Shown piece after piece: positions 6,627-14,283 of a stretch of 15,256 nucleotides of DNA. Positions within the stretch are counted from its first letter, which is position 1, and each line of letters opens with the position of its first letter. Both the position numbers and the translations under genes were made by a program. This stretch comes from Bacteroidota bacterium (lineage in GTDB: Bacteria > Bacteroidota > Bacteroidia > Chitinophagales > UBA2359). The stretch lies in contig JAHDCM010000024.1 in assembly GCA_020629895.1 (NCBI GenBank), positions 1 through 15,256 on the forward strand. Direction: 5' to 3'. The notes beneath the pieces were generated by a model. The model did no database searches. It was not told the DNA's origin and saw only the letters and a list, made by a program, of their open reading frames with translations.

Positions 6627-7118
6627 CAAGCCCCCCATATAAGCCAACAACTTATATATCGCATAAAAAACGACAAAGGCTAATACGAAAAATAAACCAA
6701 TCAATACAGCCAATACCAACAATACAATCCCTATTCCACTACCATTGTGTTTATCCTCTTCATAATGTTCCTTCAATAAATGCAAATTGCGCGTATTTGC
6801 CCGATGCCCAATATCATAAAAATCACCAATAAACGGTATCGCCCCAATCAAGGCATCCCGAAAAATATTCCAAATCATTAAGATAATTACCTTGCCACTC
6901 ACACCATGACGCACCATCGCTAATACCATCGTAGCCGAAACCCCATAAGTAATCAACTCCCCATACATCGGAAAAAAACCAATAATAGCATCCAAGCCAA
7001 ATCGAATATTCGTGCCAGGAATACGAATTGCTGTGTCCATTAAATGAGTTACCTTATCCAACCACCATAATTTAGGAATTGCTGGAAGCTGGTCAAGTGA
7101 AGTTTGTTGATTGTCCAT
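6618..7118 (-). CDS. DUF4112 domain membrane protein
   Basis: A 166-residue membrane protein matching the DUF4112 pattern: WWLDKVTHLMDTAIRIPGTNIRFGLDAIIGFFPMYGE, then GVSATMVLAMVRHGVS, and DALIGAIPFIGDFYDIGHRAN. A very hydrophobic C-terminal pair of segments follows (GIGIVLLVLAVLIGLFFVLAFVVFYAIYKLL). The Gly-Pro rich IIGFFPMYGE and AIPFIGDFYD stretches are the family hallmark, but its function is unknown. The start was set at MDNQQTSL. The frame is open 23 codons more, but that extension (MEEQDQGILVIFC...) is not family-like. It is convergent with the kinase gene, overlapping its last 9 bp, and divergent from the iron-regulated operon. Confidence 0.8.
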   Translation of the reverse strand: MDNQQTSLDQLPAIPKLWWLDKVTHLMDTAIRIPGTNIRFGLDAIIGFFPMYGELITYGVSATMVLAMVRHGVSGKVIILMIWNIFRDALIGAIPFIGDFYDIGHRANTRNLHLLKEHYEEDKHNGSGIGIVLLVLAVLIGLFFVLAFVVFYAIYKLLAYMGGLLL

Positions 7119-7233
7119 AATGTTATTATCGTTTGGAAAAATAAAAATACAAAATATTACCAAGATCCCCTGATCCTGCTCTTCCAATCCCCTAAAAATG
7201 TATCACCTTATAAACAAGCTAAAATACAAATCC

Positions 7234-7256
7234 TTATTTAGAACTAGTCTAAATAA
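7234..7256. promoter_or_regulatory. Palindromic operator 1 (DtxR/IdeR-like)
   Basis: TTATTTAGA-ACTAG-TCTAAATAA, 9-bp perfect inverted arms around a 5-bp centre. A near-identical palindrome follows 62 bp downstream. The half-site TTTAGA...TCTAAA resembles DtxR/IdeR-type metal-dependent repressor sites (TTAGG-like half-sites) more than Fur boxes. The sequence AACTTTGTA follows at 7256-7264, as it does after operator 2. Confidence 0.65.
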
Positions 7257-7295
7257 ACTTTGTAGAAACCAAAAGTAAAGGCTACATTTGTGCTG

Positions 7296-7318
7296 TTATT
7301 TAGAATTAGTCTAAATTA
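7296..7318. promoter_or_regulatory. Palindromic operator 2 overlapping the operon promoter
   Basis: Core palindrome ATTTAGA-ATTAG-TCTAAAT at 7298-7316, differing from the operator 1 core by a single base in the centre. It covers the place where the -33 element would sit relative to the TAACTTTG element at 7325, so a bound repressor would block RNA polymerase. Confidence 0.7.
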
Positions 7319-7324
7319 TTTTTA

Positions 7325-7332
7325 TAACTTTG
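7325..7332 (+). promoter_or_regulatory. -7 element of the DUF4856-imelysin-carboxylase operon
   Basis: TAACTTTG, an exact TAnnTTTG match, nine bases after operator 2 and 14 nt before the ATG at 7347. It predicts a leader of less than about 10 nt. It also shows that the upstream in-frame GTG at 7290 cannot be the start on this transcript. Confidence 0.65.
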
Positions 7333-7346
7333 TAACACGAAATGAA

Positions 7347-8444
7347 ATGAACCATTACTTAAAAAGTCTATTACTATTTATAATCGTTTTAGGCTTCTCT
7401 GCTTGTGAGGAAAACGATGAGCCTGACTACAACATTCCTTCTACCTATAATTTTTCGAATGTAAGTTACAGTGGGCAGACCCAACGTTTAGCTATGCTAA
7501 ATGAAATGAAAATATATATGGCTACCACGCAGCAGTCGAGTGTAAGTATAGATGCAGATCGCCTAAAAGCTATGTTTGCTAATGCAGATGGAGCAGGTTT
7601 TCAAGGTACTTTTGATACGTCGAAGGAACTGAAAGGTAAAACCTTTGAGGCAGTAACGGGAGATTTTGAGGCATTGATGGATGAACTTGCCTTTGCGAGT
7701 CAATCTACTTCTAGTGGAAGTGAAGGAATTTCGGGAGTGATAAAAAGTACGAGCAACGATGCTAAACAATATCTAATTGGTGGCGATGGATTAGACCATG
7801 CACAAATCATCGAGAAGGGCTTGATGGGAGCTTGTTTGTATTACCAAGCAACGGCTGTTTACATGGGAGAAGGCAAAATGAATGTAGATAATGAAGTCGT
7901 AACAGAAGGAGAAGGAACAGAAATGGAGCATCATTGGGATGAGGCATTTGGTTATTTAGGAGTGCCAATTGATTTTCCAACTAGTAAAGAGAATCTTGCA
8001 TTTTGGGGAAATTATGTGGATAAACGAGAAAGTGTATTGGGAAGCAGTTCCAAAATAATGGATGCTATGTTGAAAGGACGTGCTGCCATCTCGAATAATG
8101 ATTTAGAAGCGAGAGATGAAGCCATTACTGAAGCAAGAGCATTATGGGAAGAAGTGGCTGTTGGTTCTGCACTTCACTATCTCAATGAAGGGATTGCTAA
8201 CTTCGAAGATATGGCTTTAAGGGGGCATGGTCTCTCGGAGGCAATTGGCTTTATCTTTTCTTTACAATTCAACCCTAGTAAGAAAATAGATAATACACAA
8301 GTAGCTAATTTGCTTAATACTTTTGCTGGAGCAAGTAGTTTTGATCAAATGAATTTATACAATACTTCTATCGAAAATATTACCACCGCTAGAGATCAAC
8401 TAGCGACTTATTACAATTTAGAAGATCGAAAAGAGGACTTCTAA
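7347..8444 (+). CDS. DUF4856 family lipoprotein
   Basis: A 365-residue predicted lipoprotein. The signal peptide MNHYLKSLLLFIIVLGFSAC ends in a lipobox with Cys20, followed by acidic EENDEPD, a common Bacteroidota surface-export context. The body begins with YNFSNVSYSGQTQRLAMLNEMKIYM, characteristic of DUF4856, and is mostly helical. The start was moved from a GTG at 7290 to the ATG at 7347, because the operator and promoter lie between them and the ATG gives a clean signal peptide. It is the first gene after the double operator and is followed after 13 nt by the imelysin-like gene. DUF4856 has no established biochemistry. The neighbours point to a role in acquiring iron or another metal at the cell surface. 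Confidence 0.85.
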   Translation: MNHYLKSLLLFIIVLGFSACEENDEPDYNIPSTYNFSNVSYSGQTQRLAMLNEMKIYMATTQQSSVSIDADRLKAMFANADGAGFQGTFDTSKELKGKTFEAVTGDFEALMDELAFASQSTSSGSEGISGVIKSTSNDAKQYLIGGDGLDHAQIIEKGLMGACLYYQATAVYMGEGKMNVDNEVVTEGEGTEMEHHWDEAFGYLGVPIDFPTSKENLAFWGNYVDKRESVLGSSSKIMDAMLKGRAAISNNDLEARDEAITEARALWEEVAVGSALHYLNEGIANFEDMALRGHGLSEAIGFIFSLQFNPSKKIDNTQVANLLNTFAGASSFDQMNLYNTSIENITTARDQLATYYNLEDRKEDF

Positions 8445-8457
8445 TAAATCGCATACT

Positions 8458-9594
8458 ATGAAGGCTTTCAAATGGTATTTAAACATACTAATACCGCTTA
8501 TATTATCAGGTATTTTTGGGGCTTGTGATCCAATTACAAATGGAGGAGATCAAGTAGATTGCAATGCAGCTTTTGACCAACAGGCGATGTTCCAAAATAT
8601 AGCCGATCATCTGATCATACCCGCCTATACCGATTTGCAAAAAAAGGTGACAAATCTAGTAGAGGAAGCAGATGCTTTTACAGCCAAACCATCCGTAACA
8701 CAACTAGAGGCATTAAGAAATGCTTTTGAAACGGCTTATATCAGTTGGCAAGTAGCAAGCCCCTATGAGTTTGGGCCTGCCGAAGAGGTGTTTTTACGTA
8801 ATAGTGTCAATAATTTTCCACTAGATATAACGGCTACTCAAACGCTAATAGACGCAGAGAAGTATGAATTTGATCAGCCTGATGCCTTCAATAAAGGATT
8901 TCCTGCACTCGATTATTTATTGTATGGAATAGCGGAAGATAATGAAGCTATTATCACCAAGTTTGCTGATAATGGGATTGGCAAAAGACATCGTCAATTT
9001 TTATTAGCACTAGTAACGGACATGCAACAGCGAGTAGCGCACACCTTTAATGGTTGGCAAAATGGGTATCGAGAAACCTTTATTAACAATACTGGAAAAG
9101 GAGCAGGAACCTCTTTGAGTTTGATTATTAACCAACTCAATCAAAACTACGAGTTAATTAAACGCGAAAAAATAGGGGTGCCTTCTGGAGCAATGACATT
9201 AGGCTTTACCTATCCTGATCGGGTAGAAGCTCCTTATAGTGGACTTTCTAAAATATTGGCAATTACAGCCTTAGAGACTAGTCAAAAACTCTATTTAGGA
9301 ATGGATCACAATGGTAAGGTAAACGGACTAGGGCTAGATGATTACCTAGAAGCAGTAGAAGCCCAAAAAGAAGGAGAAGCATTGAACCAACTAATTCAAA
9401 ATCAATTTGAAACAGTGCTAAATACACTCAATACTTTACCCAATTCGTTAGCCGAAACGGCACGCAACGAAACCGAACAATTAATAGAGGTATATAAAGA
9501 AACGGCTCGACAAGTCTTGTTTCTAAAAACAGATATGCCCGCTGTATTATGTGTCAGTATTACTTACATAGATAATCCAAGTGACTCTGACTAA
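8458..9594 (+). CDS. Imelysin-like (peptidase M75 family) lipoprotein
   Basis: A 378-residue lipoprotein with signal peptide MKAFKWYLNILIPLILSGIFGAC (lipid-carrying Cys23) and an all-helical imelysin-type body: IPAYTDLQKKVTNLVEEADAF, LRNAFETAYISWQVASPYEFGPAE, then KGFPALDYLLYG. Imelysins such as IrpA and the EfeO core are periplasmic or surface iron-regulated proteins linked to iron uptake; peptidase activity is doubtful for most of them. The metal-binding GxHxxE motif of the family is replaced here by GFPALD (147-152), so His is Pro and Glu is Asp. I recall this change as common in the Bacteroidota subgroup. It sits 13 nt after DUF4856 and 26 nt before the carboxylase-like gene, which supports one operon. 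Confidence 0.85.
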   Translation: MKAFKWYLNILIPLILSGIFGACDPITNGGDQVDCNAAFDQQAMFQNIADHLIIPAYTDLQKKVTNLVEEADAFTAKPSVTQLEALRNAFETAYISWQVASPYEFGPAEEVFLRNSVNNFPLDITATQTLIDAEKYEFDQPDAFNKGFPALDYLLYGIAEDNEAIITKFADNGIGKRHRQFLLALVTDMQQRVAHTFNGWQNGYRETFINNTGKGAGTSLSLIINQLNQNYELIKREKIGVPSGAMTLGFTYPDRVEAPYSGLSKILAITALETSQKLYLGMDHNGKVNGLGLDDYLEAVEAQKEGEALNQLIQNQFETVLNTLNTLPNSLAETARNETEQLIEVYKETARQVLFLKTDMPAVLCVSITYIDNPSDSD

Positions 9595-9620
9595 ATAAAA
9601 CGAAATAGAAGAGGTTGGAT

Positions 9621-10940
9621 ATGCTTAGTTGCTGTGAATCATATATTTCGCGTACTGTTAGTATCGCTCCACTCATCACCTTTCGTATCCTGTTTGGTGC
9701 CTTGATGATGCTTGGAACAATCCGCTTTGCATATCAAGGTTGGATAGAACGACTTTATTTAGAACCTAAACTATTCTTCAAATTTTATGGTTTTGAGTGG
9801 GTACAAATGCCTGGTGAAATGGGTATGTACCTGCTCTTTACAGTTGCCGCGATTAGTGCAGGAATGATTATGCTAGGACTTTTTTATCGCCTTGCAACCA
9901 TTCTGTTTTTTCTTAGCTTTACCTATATCGAACTAATTGATGCGACCAATTACCTCAACCATTATTACCTAGTCTGTCTATTCGCTTTCCTACTTATTTT
10001 CCTGCCTGCCCATCGCGCTTACTCGTTAGATACTTGGCGAAAACCGCACCTCGTACAAAGTCATGTGCCTGCTTGGACGATTAATATTCTCATTTTCCAA
10101 TTAACAGTCGTGTACACCTGTGCAGGCATCGCCAAACTCAATCCCGATTGGTTGTTTAAGGCCATGCCATTGGCTATCTGGCTACCCGAACACACTGATA
10201 TACCTATACTAGGCTATTTCTTTCAGTTCAAGTGGGTTGCCTATCTGTTTAGTTGGGGCGGAGCCATTTACGACCTCTCCATCGCCTATTTCCTAATGCA
10301 TAAGCGTACACGGCTTTTTGCCTATCTCCTAGTCATCCTATTTCATGGAATGACCTATCTACTTTTCAATATTGGTTTGTTTCCGTTCATTATGATTTTT
10401 AGCACACTCATTTTTTTTCCTGCTAGTTTTCACACGAATATTTTGCGATATACCATCCCTCCATCCTTCCATCACACCTCGCAGCTCACACTTCGCAGCT
10501 CACAAAATTACCTCCTTATTTTCTTCTGCCTCCTACAACTCTTACTCCCATTTCGCCATTTGTTATATCCAGGCAACGTGCTTTGGACAGAAGAAGGGTA
10601 CCGATTTGCTTGGCGGGTGATGCTGGTCGAAAAAAATGGACAAGCTATTTTTCATATTAAAGACCCTACAACAGGGCGTAGTACTGATATTATTAATGGG
10701 CAGTATTTAACAAAATTTCAAGAAAAACAAATGAGTATTCAACCTGATTTTATGCTACAATTTGCACATCATCTCAAAAAAGAATATCAAATGAAACATG
10801 GTATTGAGCAGCCTATTATAACGGTAGATGCACATATATCGCTCAATGCGCGTCCTAGTAAAAGATTGATTGATCCCAATATAAACCTCGCAGCGATCCA
10901 TGATTCTTTCAAACCCAAAGAATGGATTTTAAAACCATAA
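9621..10940 (+). CDS. Vitamin K-dependent gamma-carboxylase-like (HTTM) membrane protein
   Basis: A 439-residue integral membrane protein with several hydrophobic helices between residues ~15 and 270 and one at ~296-312, followed by a soluble C-terminal part. It resembles vertebrate gamma-glutamyl carboxylase beyond the generic HTTM domain: NHYYLVCLFAFLLIF (113-127) fits the human NHSYLYGLLAF region, AGIAKLNPDW (168-177) fits AGVKKLDADW with Lys172 matching the catalytic Lys218, and LFHGMTYLLFNIGLFPFIM (240-258) fits a conserved helix. The C-terminal WTEEGYRFAWRVM and SLNARPSKRLIDPNINL also have counterparts. The enzyme would carboxylate protein glutamates using reduced vitamin K, which menaquinone could replace; activity is inferred. 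The ATG at 9621 is preferred to a TTG two codons earlier. A low-complexity tandem repeat encodes residues ~278-295. Confidence 0.82.
   Translation: MLSCCESYISRTVSIAPLITFRILFGALMMLGTIRFAYQGWIERLYLEPKLFFKFYGFEWVQMPGEMGMYLLFTVAAISAGMIMLGLFYRLATILFFLSFTYIELIDATNYLNHYYLVCLFAFLLIFLPAHRAYSLDTWRKPHLVQSHVPAWTINILIFQLTVVYTCAGIAKLNPDWLFKAMPLAIWLPEHTDIPILGYFFQFKWVAYLFSWGGAIYDLSIAYFLMHKRTRLFAYLLVILFHGMTYLLFNIGLFPFIMIFSTLIFFPASFHTNILRYTIPPSFHHTSQLTLRSSQNYLLIFFCLLQLLLPFRHLLYPGNVLWTEEGYRFAWRVMLVEKNGQAIFHIKDPTTGRSTDIINGQYLTKFQEKQMSIQPDFMLQFAHHLKKEYQMKHGIEQPIITVDAHISLNARPSKRLIDPNINLAAIHDSFKPKEWILKP
10453..10504 (+). repeat. Low-complexity tandem repeat inside the carboxylase-like gene
   Basis: CCATCC-type repeats (10453-10472) run into a 14-bp tandem unit CACACCTCGCAGCT / CACACTTCGCAGCT plus a partial third copy (10473-10504). 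It encodes TIPPSFHHTSQLTLRSSQ, a polar linker between membrane helices. The unit is not a multiple of three, so copy-number change by one unit would shift the frame. Confidence 0.7.
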
Positions 10941-10948
10941 TATTTTCT

Positions 10949-11223
10949 GGGCGCATCCAAGCCGCAATGCTGCCCAACTGCCATATCCAAGCGAAAACGC
11001 TTGGATGGGCTATGCTTCAGCACTGCGGCTCGGTCGGGCTTTCGGCTCATAATGGGGCTACTCGGCTACTGTTCAGCATGGTCGTCCCTTGTCTTCGCTC
11101 ATACCGCTCAGCCTGCGGCAACTCCCTGCTTCACAAGCAGCCTCCTTACGCCGCATTCCGCCTCTATCCCTTGCGCAGGGAGTTTAGGAGCTGCGATATT
11201 TTTTCATAAAAAAGGATGCGCCC
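10949..11223 (+). repeat. Divergent third copy of the intergenic repeat, with terminal inverted repeats
   Basis: A GC-rich non-coding block between the carboxylase-like and TonB receptor genes. It follows the module order of copies 1 and 2: GGGCG (10949), a hairpin (10960-10972 pairing with 11018-11030, inner 9-bp stem 10985-10993/10998-11006 with an AAAA loop), the core GGTCGGGCTTTC (11032-11043), a variable part, and CTATCCCTTGCGC (11164-11176). It also has a perfect 10-bp terminal inverted repeat, GGGCGCATCC (10949-10958) and GGATGCGCCC (11214-11223), and an internal one, AACTCCCTGC/GCAGGGAGTT (11120-11129/11175-11184). The short reading frames across it look like chance. It fills nearly all of the 301-bp gap. 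Confidence 0.75.
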
Positions 11224-11241
11224 TCCAAAAAAATAAATAAT

Positions 11242-13680
11242 ATGCTTCGTGTTTACTATACTGTACTATTTTTATTATTTGCTTATTGCTTTGATGTAAG
11301 CGCGCAAACTGCCATTATTCAGGGAACAGTAGTCGCTACTCAAACTGCAAAGCCACTTGCCAAAGTAGATGTGTATCTACAAGAAACTAAGCAACTTCAG
11401 CAAACGAATAAAGAGGGGGCATTTTATTTTGAAAAGCTACCAACAGGAACATATACCTTACTTTTTTCGCGCAATAATTACCAAGCACAAACAGAAGTGG
11501 TACAAGTAGAGGCAGGAGAAACAAAGTCATTAAAAGTGGTGCTTAATACCCTAGACATTGAGCTGCCTACTTTCGAATTGGAAGCCGAAGAGGCTACGGC
11601 AATAGGTATTCGAAAAATGCGGGATGTGGAAGGCACCGGCATTTATGCAGCTAAGAAAAGTGAAGTGGTAGAACTCGGAAAAGTAACAGGAAATAAAGCC
11701 ATTAATAATGCCCGTGAAGTCTATAAAAATATCGCAGGTTTGAATGTGTGGGAAAGCGATGGAGCGGGCTTACAACTAAGTATTGGAGCAAGAGGATTAG
11801 ACCCCAATCGTACCTCCAATTTTAATACGCGCCAAAATGGGTATGACATTAGTGCAGATGCATTAGGGTATCCAGAAAGCTATTATACGCCACCTACACA
11901 AGCTTTAGAGCGCATCGAAATTGTGCGAGGTGCTGCTTCCCTGCAATTTGGCCCTCAATTTGGCGGCTTGCTGAATTTTGTCTTTAAGAAAGGAGATGCC
12001 AATCAATCAGTTGCTGTTACTTCAGAAAATACAATCGGTTCTTTTGGTTTATTTTCGAGTTTTAATAGCATTGGAGGATCAAAAAATGGACATAATTACT
12101 ATGCTTTTTATCAACGTAAACAAGGAAACGGATACCGCCCTAATTCGCAGTTTTACCAAAATACAGCCTACTTACATCTGGATAAACAATTTTCAGAAAA
12201 ACTGAATATCGGTGTAGATTATACCTTTATGAACTATTTGGCACAACAAGCAGGCGGTTTGGTTGATTTTGAGTTTAAGCAAGACCCGCGCCAATCAAAA
12301 CGTGCGCGCAACTGGTTTCGAGTACATTGGAATTTGGCCGCCTTACATGTTGATTATGACTTTTCAAAAAGAACAACCTTTAATAGTCGTAGTTTTTTAC
12401 TAGTCGCACAGCGAGAAGCACTCGGTAATTTAAAGCCTATTAATCGGCCTGATCCATTGACAGAGCGTGATTTGATAGAAGGGAAATATCGCAACTTTGG
12501 TAATGAAACCCGTTTATTACATCGCTACAATGTAGGCAATTTGCCCGCTACTTTTCTGGCAGGCTTTCGCTATTATCAAGGGCTTACCAACAACCGACAA
12601 GGTTTTGCTAGTGACAGTACAGATGCCGACTTTCGTTTTCTTAACCCTACTGATTTAGAACATTCTGAATACCGTTTTCCAAGTCGGAATATGTCTGCTT
12701 TTGTCGAAAACTTATTCAATATTAGTTCAAAATGGAGCATAACACCAGGAATGCGCTTTGAGTATATTAAAACGGCTGCCGATGGCTACTTTAAAAGTCG
12801 CTTTACATCAGGGGGGATAGTGCTACAAGAAAACAAAACAAACCAGACAAAAAAGGAACAACGCGCATTGGTTTTGGTAGGTTTGGGTACGGGGTATAAA
12901 TTCATGAAAGGATTAGAAATGTACGCGAACTTTTCCCAAAATTATCGGTCTATCAATTTTAGTGATTTGGCGGTTGTTAATCCTAATCTAATTGTCGATT
13001 CCTTACTGAGCGATGAGCGTGGTTTTAATATCGACATTGGACTGCGCGGCAAACGTTGGAAAGATCGTTTATTGATAGATGCAAGCCTTTTTTATCTTAA
13101 TTATCAAGACCGTATTGGTACGGGAGAAATTGTCATTGAAGATGAATTGGGCATTGAAAAAGCAGTCGCATACCGCACCAATATAGGAGATGCGCGCATT
13201 ATAGGGGCAGAAATGTACACCGAACTCTCGCTCTGGCGAACCTTTACAGAAGAGCGTAGCATTATTGGAGATTTTTCAGTTTTTATGAATGCCAGCCTTT
13301 TACAAGGAAAATATGTCGCTGGAGCGAGGGCTTTTGTTGGCAACAAAGTAGAACTAATTCCACCTTTTAGTCTAAAAACAGGTTGGCAGTTTCGCCTGAA
13401 AAATTGGCGAGCTAGTTATCAGTTTTCTTATACTGGAACACATTTTTCTGATGCGACTAATGCCACGGAAGTAGCAGATGCCACGCGCGGCATTATTCCT
13501 GCTTATCATGTACAAGACCTTGCTGTGGCTTATACTTATAAGTGGTTAAATCTTAAAGGTGGTATCAATAATCTGTTGAATCGTGCCTATTTTACCCGTC
13601 GTGCTGCTGCTTATCCAGGGCCTGGGATTATCCCTGCCGATGGACGCAGTTTTTATATAACAGTGGGGCTAAGGTGGTAA
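11242..13680 (+). CDS. TonB-dependent outer-membrane receptor, FecA-like
   Basis: An 812-residue outer-membrane transporter. It has a signal peptide (~1-21, cut near VSA-QT) and a CarboxypepD_reg-like domain (~24-102: IIQGTVVATQTAKPLAKVDVYL ... PTGTYTLLFSRNNY), typical of Bacteroidota receptors. The plug domain (~125-250) has NIAGLNVWESDGAGLQLSIGARGLDPNR and ALERIEIVRGAASLQFGPQFGGLLNF. The 22-stranded barrel ends with SFYITVGLRW, a terminal aromatic residue recognised by the BAM machinery. The plug resembles ferric citrate (FecA-type) receptors, but the ligand cannot be read from sequence. No TAnnTTTG promoter is apparent in front, so it is probably read through from the iron-regulated genes upstream, across repeat copy 3. 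Its end faces the methyltransferase gene with a 6-bp gap. Confidence 0.9.
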   Translation: MLRVYYTVLFLLFAYCFDVSAQTAIIQGTVVATQTAKPLAKVDVYLQETKQLQQTNKEGAFYFEKLPTGTYTLLFSRNNYQAQTEVVQVEAGETKSLKVVLNTLDIELPTFELEAEEATAIGIRKMRDVEGTGIYAAKKSEVVELGKVTGNKAINNAREVYKNIAGLNVWESDGAGLQLSIGARGLDPNRTSNFNTRQNGYDISADALGYPESYYTPPTQALERIEIVRGAASLQFGPQFGGLLNFVFKKGDANQSVAVTSENTIGSFGLFSSFNSIGGSKNGHNYYAFYQRKQGNGYRPNSQFYQNTAYLHLDKQFSEKLNIGVDYTFMNYLAQQAGGLVDFEFKQDPRQSKRARNWFRVHWNLAALHVDYDFSKRTTFNSRSFLLVAQREALGNLKPINRPDPLTERDLIEGKYRNFGNETRLLHRYNVGNLPATFLAGFRYYQGLTNNRQGFASDSTDADFRFLNPTDLEHSEYRFPSRNMSAFVENLFNISSKWSITPGMRFEYIKTAADGYFKSRFTSGGIVLQENKTNQTKKEQRALVLVGLGTGYKFMKGLEMYANFSQNYRSINFSDLAVVNPNLIVDSLLSDERGFNIDIGLRGKRWKDRLLIDASLFYLNYQDRIGTGEIVIEDELGIEKAVAYRTNIGDARIIGAEMYTELSLWRTFTEERSIIGDFSVFMNASLLQGKYVAGARAFVGNKVELIPPFSLKTGWQFRLKNWRASYQFSYTGTHFSDATNATEVADATRGIIPAYHVQDLAVAYTYKWLNLKGGINNLLNRAYFTRRAAAYPGPGIIPADGRSFYITVGLRW

Positions 13681-13686
13681 GCGACC

Positions 13687-14283
13687 TTACTTTTTCCTAG
13701 CAACGATATGAAATACATGCCAATGCTTCAAATCTTTACTAGTGGCAGTACGACTATCTTTTTCTTCCTCTTCCCAAAATACAATTTCAAAGCCTTTGAA
13801 CAGTTTTTTAATTTCTTTTTCGGAAAGTAAATTTAAGTTTTTCCAATCGTCGCGATCTCCAAAAAACTGCCCTGCAAAATAACCTCCTTTTTTTAAAGAG
13901 AATACGATATGTTTCCACAATTTAGCAAATTGATTAGGGGGGCAAAAAGGAAGCGAATAACTCGCATTCACCAAATCTGCTTCCTCCCAATAAGCATTTT
14001 CAAAAGGACGACATTGGTAAAGTAGTCGCTCTTGTAGTGCGATTGGAATTTTTTTCAGTAAATATTCAAATGCAATAGGAGAACTATCAATGGCCATAAC
14101 TGTCCAGCCATCTGATAAGAGTTTATGAGTATCTTGCCCAGAACCACAACCCAAATCTACTCCATACATGGGTTGATGTCGTTTGCCTATTTTGTCTAGG
14201 GCAATTAATAAGGTTTTTCGGGGGACAGGTGTTTTTTGTTCTTTATAATAATCCCTCCATCCTTTTTTAGGATTTTTCTTCAT
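13687..14283 (-). CDS. Class I SAM-dependent methyltransferase (TehB/TPMT-like)
   Basis: A 198-residue cytosolic methyltransferase with SAM-binding motif I GVDLGCGSGQDT (41-52), the acidic end of strand 2 in VMAIDSS (Asp66), motif IV region EEADLVNASYSLPFCPP, and HIVFSLKKGGYFAGQFFG as the post-motif segment. The N-terminus (GWRDYYKEQKTPVPRKTLL) and the size resemble TehB-like small-molecule methyltransferases, but the substrate cannot be predicted. It is convergent with the TonB receptor gene, leaving no room for a separate terminator. A near-perfect palindrome lies 39 bp upstream of its start codon. Confidence 0.8.
   Translation of the reverse strand: MKKNPKKGWRDYYKEQKTPVPRKTLLIALDKIGKRHQPMYGVDLGCGSGQDTHKLLSDGWTVMAIDSSPIAFEYLLKKIPIALQERLLYQCRPFENAYWEEADLVNASYSLPFCPPNQFAKLWKHIVFSLKKGGYFAGQFFGDRDDWKNLNLLSEKEIKKLFKGFEIVFWEEEEKDSRTATSKDLKHWHVFHIVARKK

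Noticed and set aside
7290..7346. GTG start extending the DUF4856 protein by 19 residues
   Set aside because: The operator and -7 element lie inside it, and the ATG at 7347 gives a proper lipoprotein signal.
10922..11240. Short reading frames across the spacer before the TonB receptor
   Set aside because: They are Cys/Ser-rich with no family features and lie in structured repeat DNA; best seen as chance open frames.
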